Positions 13,096-18,900 of a stretch of DNA of 18,900 bases are shown one piece after another. How positions within the stretch are numbered: the stretch's first letter is position 1; each line of letters starts with the position of its first letter. This DNA comes from a bacterium. GTDB taxonomy: Bacteria; Patescibacteriota; Microgenomatia; Daviesbacterales; UBA10151. The stretch is taken from NCBI GenBank assembly GCA_027364775.1, contig DAHXOS010000094.1, positions 1 through 18,900 on the forward strand, in the 5' to 3' direction. The notes below the pieces were generated by a model, which saw only the letters and a list, made by a program, of their open reading frames with translations, was not told the DNA's origin and searched no databases. The translations under genes were made by a program, and so were the position numbers.

Positions 13096-15185
13096 GAGTT
13101 TGGCCATTTGGCAATCATTATTGATTCTCCCTGATGGGGTAGTTTTTGCCAAAGTTCCTCAGTTATAAAAGGCATAAAAGGATGGAGTAGTTCCAAACAG
13201 GTCTTAAACACATACTCTAAAGTAGGTTGAGCCTCAGACCTTCTGTTTTTAACAGATTCTAAATATTTATCTGCAAATTGATGCCAGATAAATTCATACA
13301 GACTATCTGCTGCATCATGAAATCTATACTGATCCAGAGCAGTAGAGACTTTTACAGATAACTCTTGGGTTTTTTTAATAATCTCTTGATCATCAGAATG
13401 AAAGGAGAACTTATTGGCAGAGTCTTCAGGTTTAAATTCTATGATAAACCTGCCAATGTTCCAGAGTTTATTGGTAAAGTTTCTCATTGCTTGTAATTTA
13501 GGGTGGGAGAGGGCCTGGTCATGGCCAAAAGCTGTGCCATATACCAAAGCCATCCTGGCAGCATCAGCGCCATATTGTTCAACTATCTCTATGGAATTTA
13601 CCACATTACCTTTTGATTTACTCATCTTCTGGCCTAAGGGATCTAAAACCTTGCCATGTAAAACTATGTTCTTAAAAGGCACTTTACCGGTGGCATAAAT
13701 TCCTAACATTATCATCCTGGCAACCCAAAAAAGTAAAATATCATACATGGTTTCCATCACCGAAGTTGGATAAAACTTTTCAAAATCACCCTCTTTGGTA
13801 CTTTGTAAGGTGGCATAAGGCCACTGGCCTGAGGAAAACCAGGTGTCAAATACATCGGTATCTCTTTCTAAGGAGGAGTTTTGGCAGTTGGGACATTTTT
13901 CTGGCACCTCACCTTCAGTTACAATCCATTCACTACACTTATTACAAAACCAGGCAGGGATTTGCATCCCCCACACTATTTGCCGGGAGATGTTCCAATC
14001 TTTAATATTTTCCAGCCATCTAAAATAGGTGGTTTCCCAGTTTTTAGGATAGATTTTTATTTCACCTGTTTTTACAGCTTTAATTGCTTTTCTCGAAAGA
14101 CTTTTTACATCTATAAACCATTGCTCTAAGAGTAAAGGCTCGATTGGTTTACCGCATTTATAACAAGTTCCTATTCTGTGGGTGTAATCTTCTGCTTTTT
14201 CGACCAAACCTAATTGGTTTAATTCTTCAACAACTGCATCTCTGGCTTGTTTGGGATACATCCCGGCAAACTTTTGGGCAACTTCTTTTAGTTTTCCGTC
14301 AAAACCAATAACTGTTATTTGTTCTAAATTATTATCGCGACCTATCTCATAATCCAAGGGATCATGAGCGGGGGTGATCTTAACAGCGCCTGTACCAAAA
14401 TCTTTTTCAACCCTTAAATCAGCAATAATTTGAATATGTCTATTGGTTAAAGGAAGTATTAAAGTCTGACCAATTATATCCTGATACCTAGAATCTTCGG
14501 GGTTAACAGCAACAGCGCTATCACCAAACAATGTTTCCGGCCTGGTGGTAGCTATAGTTATAGAACCTGTACCGTCTGCAAACGGATATTTAATAAAGTA
14601 AAGCTTGTCTTGTTTTTCTACATAATTTACCTCTAAATCAGAAAAAGATGTGCCGTTAAAGGTACAATAATTGACCAGCCTATTTGATCTATAAATTAGC
14701 CCATCCTCAAACAACCTTTTAAAGGTTTTATAAACAACCTTTACAATATCTGGATCTAAGGTAAATTTCATCCTCGACCAATCAACAGAGTAGCCTAACC
14801 GGCGCAACTGATTTTCCATTGTGCCTGTATTCTCTTGAACAAAGTCCCAAATCAGCTTATAAAGAGTATCCCTATCGTAATCAAACCTGGATTTTCCTTG
14901 TTTTTCCAAATGCTTTTCAAATACGTACTGGGTTTCAAAGCCAGCATGGTCAGAACCTGGCAACCAAAGGGCAGAATAGCCCTGCATTCTTTTATACCTG
15001 ATTAAGATATCTTCAATTACGTACATGGCATGACCAAAGTGAAGTGGGGCATTAGCATTAGGGGGAGGTAAAATTATGGTGTAAGGTTCACCATCAGGGT
15101 TTACTTCAGGTTTAAAAAAGCCCTGTTCCTCCCAGAACTTATACCATTTTGCTTCTATTTCTGATTGTTTATATATCTTATCCAT
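13092..15185 (-). CDS. valS: Valyl-tRNA synthetase
   Basis: Class I synthetase charging tRNA-Val. The 697 residues show the HIGH motif as HFGH (49-52) in PPPNANAPLHFGHAM, the editing-domain signatures ATTRPETLFGD (212-222) and GTGAVKITPAHDPLD, Cys pairs CYKC and CNKC/CPNC suggesting zinc binding, the ValRS-type DTDVFDTWFSSGQWP, and KMSKS at 520-524. IleRS is excluded by these motif variants. The protein ends soon after the anticodon-binding helices, at ESIMIAKWP; the C-terminal coiled-coil arm of typical ValRS (about 880-950 residues) is absent. A T-box leader upstream independently supports tRNA-responsive control. Its stop overlaps the broken DinB-like gene at TTAA. Confidence 0.96.
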   Translation of the reverse strand: MDKIYKQSEIEAKWYKFWEEQGFFKPEVNPDGEPYTIILPPPNANAPLHFGHAMYVIEDILIRYKRMQGYSALWLPGSDHAGFETQYVFEKHLEKQGKSRFDYDRDTLYKLIWDFVQENTGTMENQLRRLGYSVDWSRMKFTLDPDIVKVVYKTFKRLFEDGLIYRSNRLVNYCTFNGTSFSDLEVNYVEKQDKLYFIKYPFADGTGSITIATTRPETLFGDSAVAVNPEDSRYQDIIGQTLILPLTNRHIQIIADLRVEKDFGTGAVKITPAHDPLDYEIGRDNNLEQITVIGFDGKLKEVAQKFAGMYPKQARDAVVEELNQLGLVEKAEDYTHRIGTCYKCGKPIEPLLLEQWFIDVKSLSRKAIKAVKTGEIKIYPKNWETTYFRWLENIKDWNISRQIVWGMQIPAWFCNKCSEWIVTEGEVPEKCPNCQNSSLERDTDVFDTWFSSGQWPYATLQSTKEGDFEKFYPTSVMETMYDILLFWVARMIMLGIYATGKVPFKNIVLHGKVLDPLGQKMSKSKGNVVNSIEIVEQYGADAARMALVYGTAFGHDQALSHPKLQAMRNFTNKLWNIGRFIIEFKPEDSANKFSFHSDDQEIIKKTQELSVKVSTALDQYRFHDAADSLYEFIWHQFADKYLESVKNRRSEAQPTLEYVFKTCLELLHPFMPFITEELWQKLPHQGESIMIAKWPNS

Positions 15186-15228
15186 TCTTAATATTTTGCT
15201 CTATCCTACTTTAAGTATATTTAAGCAT

Positions 15229-15266
15229 TAAAAAACACGCTACCCCTTAGATTGGGACGAGCGTGT
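15229..15266 (-). terminator. Intrinsic terminator of the valS T-box
   Basis: On the - strand, ACACGCT (15266-15260) pairs with AGCGTGT (15241-15235); an inner CCC/GGG adds to the stem, and six T follow (15235-15230). It lies between the T-box sequence and the valS start. Its CCC (15256-15254) is also the partner of the T-box GGG, so terminator and antiterminator exclude each other. Confidence 0.88.
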
Positions 15267-15391
15267 AATGATCGTGGTACCACCCAACTGACTGCTTAAT
15301 TAATAGCTGTTTCAGGCTTACCTGCAGAGTTCTAATAACCAAAAGGCGTTCTTCTCTGATTTTAAATTAGGTGACGTTACTTCCTAAAGTT
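15229..15391 (-). promoter_or_regulatory. T-box riboswitch controlling valS
   Basis: The - strand leader carries GGGTGGTACCACG (15285-15273), close to the T-box consensus AGGGTGGNACCGCG. Uncharged tRNA pairs its NCCA end with the TGGT of this element and stabilises an antiterminator. The antiterminator can form by TTGGG (15287-15283) pairing with CCCAA (15256-15252), which is also the terminator 5' arm. Upstream are a CAGG-taag-CCTG hairpin (15324-15313) and, close to the predicted RNA 5' end, TTAGG/CCTAA (15387-15383, 15371-15367) with an 11-nt loop holding two valine codons, GTA (15380-15378) and GTC (15375-15373). The long Stem I with its distal loops is not obvious in about 165 nt. T-box identity is firm; specifier assignment is tentative. 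Confidence 0.88.
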
Positions 15392-15396
15392 GCCTT

Positions 15397-15425
15397 AGTA
15401 TACTGCTTTAAGCAATTACAATCAA
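15397..15425 (-). promoter_or_regulatory. Promoter of T-box-valS transcript
   Basis: On the - strand TTGATT (15425-15420), 17 bp, TATACT (15402-15397), giving a start near 15390. The -35 overlaps the stop of the upstream small gene. An 11-bp palindrome TGCTTTAAGCA (15404-15414) fills much of the spacer and could be an operator. Confidence 0.65.
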
Positions 15426-15808
15426 GCTAATTTCCAGGCTAAATAATAGGGAGAGGTTGTAAATTGGTAAAATATTTCTTCCTCATTTCTAGCACACAAA
15501 ATAAGGGTAGTATATGGATTATAGGTCTGGGGATTATCATCACGAAATCTTAATATAGCCCACATATCTAATTTTTTTGATAAAACAAAAGCTGTACGAT
15601 TCCGGAGGGTAAACGGATTATGTTCACAGTAGGGTAGAGCTATGTTTTTAGATATGAGATCGTCAGGGTTTTTTGTAAATGCAGCTATTGCTAACTCTCC
15701 CATCCAACGGTAAGCAGTTTTAGCTATTTCTTCATAAATTGGATCCATCACAGAAAACACAGGTCCATCATCACCATCTATTGTTTCTTTGTACATGAAT
15801 AAAGTCAT
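15422..15808 (-). CDS. Unrecognised 128-residue soluble protein
   Basis: I do not recognise a family. The protein is 128 residues with no signal peptide or membrane segment, mixed charged and aromatic residues, and recognisable secondary-structure-like blocks: IYEEIAKTAYRWMGELAIAAF (helix), ISKNIALPY, a NPFTLRNRTAFVLSKKLDMWAILRFRDD stretch alternating strands, and TTLILCARNEEEIFYQF. Three Cys-poor regions argue against metal binding. ATG 15808 lies inside a hairpin arm; an in-frame ATG at 15796 is an alternative start. It is flanked by tsaD upstream and the valS promoter downstream, in the same orientation. Coding-like composition and an uninterrupted frame support it as real, but the call is moderate. 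Confidence 0.55.
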   Translation of the reverse strand: MTLFMYKETIDGDDGPVFSVMDPIYEEIAKTAYRWMGELAIAAFTKNPDDLISKNIALPYCEHNPFTLRNRTAFVLSKKLDMWAILRFRDDNPQTYNPYTTLILCARNEEEIFYQFTTSPYYLAWKLA

Positions 15809-15848
15809 TCCTTTTTTGAGGAATGACAGCTAAAATATATTATTTTAG
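15804..15848. repeat. Two adjacent perfect hairpins between tsaD and the unknown gene
   Basis: GTCATTCC (15804-15811) and GGAATGAC (15820-15827) form an 8-bp stem with an 8-nt loop. CTAAAATA (15830-15837) and TATTTTAG (15841-15848) form a second with a 3-nt loop. On the - strand the second arm of the first hairpin contains the ATG at 15808. The rest of the 120-bp gap (to 15928) is AT-rich; no T-run terminator for tsaD was seen. Confidence 0.65.
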
Positions 15849-15928
15849 TTTGGATATGTCAAATTTAACTTTTTTGGAAAATTTAAGTAATCTTTCCTGA
15901 AAAATTTAAAAAGTGGATAAATTAATTA

Positions 15929-17020
15929 CTATCTTAATTGCCCTGCAACATTTTCATTTTCAAGTGAGAGGTTTGGGTTAGCCTGAAGATCCTTTAGATT
16001 ATCAATTGGTTTTAAGAAAAAAGCTACTGAAGCGATCATGGCACCGTTGTCTGTGCAAAGAACAGGTTTTGGAATATGTAATTTAATACCTAATTTATCA
16101 CTTTTAATTTTTAATTCATCACTCAGTCTTTTATTTGCTGCTACACCACCAGCAACAATTAATTGTTTAACATTATATTTTTTGGCAGCTGTTATGGTTT
16201 TTTCTACCAAGACTTCTATAATTGCTTCCTGAATCTCATAACTTAGATGTTTTTGGGTATTTTTATTCCACTGTTTTAGTTTTTTTAGGTTATCAACTTC
16301 CCTAGCCACTGCAGTTTTTAATCCACTAAAAGAAAAATCAAAGGTGTCGTTATTTAAAAGAGGTCTGGGTAATTCAATTTTGAATTTTGAATTTTGAGTT
16401 TTAAATTCCATTGCGCTTTGGGCAATGGCTGGTCCACCGGGATAAGAAAAACCAATAAGCCTGGCACACTTATCAAAACACTCACCAGCAGCATCATCCC
16501 TAGTCCCACCTAAATATAGATAATCCATATGATCTTTAAAATAAACTAAATCAGTGTGACCACCTGAAACCAATAAACCCAAAAGAGGGAAAGAAGGGGG
16601 CTGAAAACTTAGCGCGTTATTTAAAGCCTGAGGTTGAGAATTGCTATCTATCCAATTAGCATAGAGATGGCCTAAAAGGTGGTTAACCGGGATTAGCGGT
16701 TTGTTCCAAACATAGCTTAAAGTTTTAGCTGTTTCTACTCCAATAAGCAGTGAGCCAATTAAACCCGGGCCTTGCGTTACAGCAATAGCATCAATTTCCT
16801 TAATCACAAGATCTGAATCGTTAATTGCTGTTTCTATTACTGGAATAATAGATTTTAATTGTTCTCTAGCTGCCTGTTCTGGAATAATACCACCATATTT
16901 AGCTTGTAACTCAGCTGAGGAGGCAGTAACATTGGATAAAATAGTTATTCTATTACCTTCTTTTAGTAGCACTGCAGCACTGGTTTCATCACATGAAGTT
17001 TCAATTCCCAAGATAACCAT
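15929..17020 (-). CDS. tsaD: tRNA N6-threonylcarbamoyladenosine transferase TsaD
   Basis: Transfers threonylcarbamoyl from TC-AMP to A37 of ANN-decoding tRNAs, working with TsaB and TsaE, neither of which is in this window. 363 residues. Signatures: ILGIETSCDETSAAV opening, GPGLIGSLLIGVETAK, metal ligands His114 and His118 in VNHLLGHLYAN, SGGHTDLVYF, GGTRDDAAGECFDKCARLIG, YPGGP, FSFSGLKTAV and VAGGVAANKRL, with the last metal ligand Asp in CTDNGAMIA. All are intact, so the enzyme should be active. ATG 17020 is supported by a -10 box placed exactly for a leaderless transcript. The stop is followed by hairpins before the next gene. Confidence 0.96.
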   Translation of the reverse strand: MVILGIETSCDETSAAVLLKEGNRITILSNVTASSAELQAKYGGIIPEQAAREQLKSIIPVIETAINDSDLVIKEIDAIAVTQGPGLIGSLLIGVETAKTLSYVWNKPLIPVNHLLGHLYANWIDSNSQPQALNNALSFQPPSFPLLGLLVSGGHTDLVYFKDHMDYLYLGGTRDDAAGECFDKCARLIGFSYPGGPAIAQSAMEFKTQNSKFKIELPRPLLNNDTFDFSFSGLKTAVAREVDNLKKLKQWNKNTQKHLSYEIQEAIIEVLVEKTITAAKKYNVKQLIVAGGVAANKRLSDELKIKSDKLGIKLHIPKPVLCTDNGAMIASVAFFLKPIDNLKDLQANPNLSLENENVAGQLR

Positions 17021-17026
17021 AATGGT

Positions 17027-17035
17027 ATTGTAACA
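17027..17035 (-). promoter_or_regulatory. Extended -10 promoter of tsaD (leaderless)
   Basis: On the - strand TGT-TACAAT (17035-17027), then six bases to ATG 17020, placing the expected transcription start on the A of the start codon. The -35 (about AAACAA) is poor, which the extended -10 may offset. Confidence 0.55.
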
Positions 17036-17096
17036 AAAAGACTACTTAATTGTTTTTAAGTATTATAAAAAGTATTAGAATATTACTTTAGATTTG

Positions 17097-17654
17097 CTAG
17101 CTTAATTTTATCTCTGCTAAGGTATTATGGTGGTGGAAGCCTTCAGAGGGGATGGATTCAAATAATTTTATAGATTTAACTATAATGTTTTGAAAATCTA
17201 CTAGAGCTATCTGCTCTAATTGTCTTTCCTGATCAGGATTTAACTTAAAATTAGTTAATTTACCCATTGCAATATGAGGAATAAACCGCCTGTCATCTGC
17301 ATTTAAATTTAATCTAATGAGCCCATCCTTAATCCTCTCCCTGATTACAAAGAGTTCATCAATATCTCCTTTAACTCCAATCCAAAGAGTATGAGAGTGG
17401 TGTAGATTTGGAAAGCCATCAATATACCCAGGGGCTAGATTAAAGCTTTTTACATCCTTGCAGGCATCAGTCATCACCCTGATTAAATCTTCTTTTAAAT
17501 TATCAGGTTGTCTGCCAACAAAAGCGATAGTTAAATGCAATTTATTAAGATCAGTTAATCTTATTTCGGGAATAATCTGCTTTAACTTCTCTTGAATCCT
17601 TTTTAATTCAATTTTATTTTCATCAGGTACTTCAAGTGCAATGAAAAATCTCAT
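17097..17654 (-). CDS. thpR: RNA 2',3'-cyclic phosphodiesterase ThpR/LigT (2H phosphoesterase)
   Basis: Opens 2',3'-cyclic phosphate ends of RNA; the family was first known as a 2'-5' RNA ligase. 185 residues, normal length, beginning MRFFIALEVP as in the family. The first 2H motif is HLTI (His40, Thr42). The second lies in FIPHIAMGKL (His127), where the usual Thr/Ser two residues after His is Ala. The FPNLHHSHTLWIGV strand between them also matches ThpR. It is 76 bp upstream of tsaD in the same direction; tsaD has its own likely promoter. Activity is probable but the changed second motif leaves some doubt. Confidence 0.9.
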   Translation of the reverse strand: MRFFIALEVPDENKIELKRIQEKLKQIIPEIRLTDLNKLHLTIAFVGRQPDNLKEDLIRVMTDACKDVKSFNLAPGYIDGFPNLHHSHTLWIGVKGDIDELFVIRERIKDGLIRLNLNADDRRFIPHIAMGKLTNFKLNPDQERQLEQIALVDFQNIIVKSIKLFESIPSEGFHHHNTLAEIKLS

Positions 17655-17666
17655 CTTGGTTTATCG

Positions 17667-17695
17667 ATTATCAATTATCGTTTATCCTTTTTCAA
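17667..17695 (-). promoter_or_regulatory. Promoter of thpR
   Basis: On the - strand TTGAAA (17695-17690), 17 bp, GATAAT (17672-17667), then 12 bases to ATG 17654. The expected leader is only about 6 nt, too short for a ribosome-binding site. The region repeats GATAA several times, so the exact -10 is uncertain. Confidence 0.55.
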
Positions 17696-17774
17696 GAACT
17701 TTTTAAAAGCGTAAGTTTTGCAGTTAATTTTTATTATGTACAGAGCCAATATTAGATGATATTCAATTTAGGCT

Positions 17775-17790
17775 AAACTATCTCTAGTTT
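17775..17790 (-). other. 3' stem-loop after the VanW-family gene
   Basis: AAACTA-GAGA-TAGTTT on the - strand: a 6-bp perfect stem with a GNRA-type loop, nine bases past the stop codon at 17800. No T-run follows, so it is at most a weak terminator or a 3'-end stabilising hairpin. Confidence 0.35.
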
Positions 17791-17799
17791 GTTGGTAAC

Positions 17800-18900
17800 C
17801 TAACCACCAGTACCAACCAAGTATACGGCCTGCCAGGGTCTATAACTTGACCTGAAAGTATCAGAAATGATGGTTTGACCATCTCTGGTAACTGTCCTGG
17901 TAAAAACTACATTTGCACCCCAGGCTGCAAAATCTACCTGTTTAACAGTACCGCGGGGCAAAGTCGGATCATCCTGTCTTAAATCCGGTGGAGGAGGAGT
18001 CTGAGATGTAATTTGGGGGGTGGAAACTTTAGAGATTCTGCCATCAGATGTGCCATATAAATTAACGTAGAGGGAAGTCCCTGAAACACTGGCCTGAATT
18101 AAAATATAGTTTTTGGTATCATTTTTAAATTTTAAGTCAACAGATGGATAAAAGATGGTAGCATCAAGTCCGGGTGGATATCCCTGTTCATAGTAACTTA
18201 CTCTATAGGCATGGGGAGTTATGGCTGTAATCGGCATACCGGCGTTAAGTATGGCTCTAAAAAGAGTTGTAGATACCTGACAAACCCCACCACCATCACC
18301 GAGTACGGTTCTGCCAGATTGGATAACATAAGCCTGTTTATAACCTGTAGCAGCAGTAATATCACCAATAGTCTGGTCAAAAGAAAACTCCTCACCCGGT
18401 GCGATTAAGACTCCGTTAATTCTGGAAGCTGCGAGTCCAATATTATAAATTCTGTTTTCAATAGAACCGGCAAAATTTGAAGCTCCCGAACCAATTAATT
18501 CTTTAATCCCCAGATCATTAACTAGCTTATTTTTAGGAGTTGTTTCGTTTACCGCTAAGTCAACATTAGTTTGTTTTTCTGTACCTAATGCTTGTCCTAA
18601 AACTTTTGAGCTTTGCTCAATATCCAGCTGCCTGCCTACTTGAGGTGGCCTAAACTCGGTGACTTTTTTGCCGTCAAATTGGAAGAGTGGCTCCTCAACC
18701 TGTCTGTTAATCTTAGGAGCAATCTGTTTTTCCAGATAACTTTTTACAGCAGCCTGGTTAAAGGTTATTTTAGAATCAGCAACTTCAGTTTGGCCTACCT
18801 TTGCTGAAATTAAATTAACCGGTGTATTAAAAATATTGATAGAAGCAACCTGACTGTCACTTTTTTCTAAACTAATTAAGGAAAGGATAGTGTCTATGCC
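17800..18900 (-). CDS. VanW-family surface protein with peptidoglycan-binding-like domain, 5' end outside window
   Basis: The frame is open from the window edge (18900) to the stop at 17800, 366 residues, so the start lies beyond the window; the ATG at 18237 is internal. N-terminal part: a PG_binding_4-type domain (about 50-125, with FDGKKVTEFRPPQVGRQLDI). Then the VanW domain (about 145-275) with NRIYNIGLAASRINGVLI, PGEEFSFDQTIGD, GYKQAYVIQSG and the signature GGGVCQVSTTLFRA (Cys207), followed by YPPGLDATIFYPSVDLKF. After a Pro-rich linker (QTPPPPDLRQ) a final G5-like strand region ends in YRPWQAVYLVGTGG. Such proteins are envelope-associated; the biochemical role of VanW is not established. 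The next gene downstream is thpR, with its own promoter. Confidence 0.9.
   Translation of the reverse strand, partial: GIDTILSLISLEKSDSQVASINIFNTPVNLISAKVGQTEVADSKITFNQAAVKSYLEKQIAPKINRQVEEPLFQFDGKKVTEFRPPQVGRQLDIEQSSKVLGQALGTEKQTNVDLAVNETTPKNKLVNDLGIKELIGSGASNFAGSIENRIYNIGLAASRINGVLIAPGEEFSFDQTIGDITAATGYKQAYVIQSGRTVLGDGGGVCQVSTTLFRAILNAGMPITAITPHAYRVSYYEQGYPPGLDATIFYPSVDLKFKNDTKNYILIQASVSGTSLYVNLYGTSDGRISKVSTPQITSQTPPPPDLRQDDPTLPRGTVKQVDFAAWGANVVFTRTVTRDGQTIISDTFRSSYRPWQAVYLVGTGG

Noticed and set aside
13766..14129. Overlapping + strand frames opposite valS
   Set aside because: They are shadows of the valS coding sequence, low in coding character and without domains.
15235..15288. tRNA-like gene suggested by the GGTACCAC sequence
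   Set aside because: The sequence is the T-box antiterminator element; there is no T-arm or acceptor stem.
17800..18237. Short 145-codon gene starting at ATG 18237
   Set aside because: The frame continues upstream without a stop to 18900 and includes the VanW signature, so this ATG is internal.
18211..18807. + strand frames opposite the VanW-family gene
   Set aside because: The - strand is open to the window edge with VanW and peptidoglycan-binding motifs; the + frames are shadows.
1..18900. CRISPR array, insertion sequence or prophage
   Set aside because: No regular 25-40 bp direct repeats, transposase-like proteins, terminal repeats or phage genes were seen; the window is core genome.
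1..18900. Recoded UGA (glycine) as in some CPR lineages
   Set aside because: yidD, rnpA, the small membrane protein and other genes end naturally at TGA at the family-expected length, and no conserved gene contains an internal TGA except the DinB-like pseudogene.

Overview
The window is AT-rich and reads with the standard bacterial code (TAA, TAG and TGA all end genes). Gene content points to a Candidate Phyla Radiation (Patescibacteria) bacterium, most likely Microgenomates-like. The grounds are: compact genes with frequent ATGA stop/start overlaps; a DUF4012 protein fused to an epimerase-like domain; a VanW/peptidoglycan-binding protein; a valyl-tRNA synthetase without the usual C-terminal arm; and short ribosomal and RNA-processing genes around dnaA. 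The lineage is an inference from gene families, not from a marker tree.

Left end (1-1065, + strand): the C-terminal tail of an M23-like peptidase and two small single-pass membrane proteins, the second with a Big_5-type Ig-like domain. They converge on dnaN with a 4-bp TTAA overlap. The replication origin region (about 1062-4441) holds dnaN, a membrane-anchored PD-(D/E)XK nuclease of the Holliday-junction-resolvase-related family, an intergenic block with a phased array of four DnaA boxes, and dnaA, all on the - strand. The short dnaA/rpmH gap carries further DnaA boxes.

From 4442 the + strand has the classic origin-proximal series rpmH-rnpA-yidD-yidC-jag (ribosomal protein, RNase P protein, membrane insertion, RNA-binding protein). 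It is followed by an oligosaccharide flippase, RNase HI, a 996-residue epimerase-like/DUF4012 fusion, ribosomal protein bL25, a small two-TM protein and a broken DinB-like gene. That last gene converges on valS, again through a TTAA overlap.

Right end (13092-18900, - strand): valS with a T-box leader (promoter, short stem, T-box sequence, antiterminator/terminator switch), an unrecognised 128-residue protein whose start lies in a hairpin, tsaD (tRNA t6A synthesis), thpR (2H phosphoesterase), and the C-terminal part of a VanW-family surface protein cut by the window edge.

Across the window several first-in-transcript genes have a -10 hexamer ending 6-7 nt before the start codon, which predicts leaderless mRNAs. 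Genes inside operons instead overlap or have a Shine-Dalgarno-like stretch. The items most worth a second look are the valS T-box with an apparently very short specifier hairpin, the nuclease between dnaA and dnaN, the epimerase-DUF4012 fusion that has lost the YxxxK motif, and the leaderless promoter pattern.
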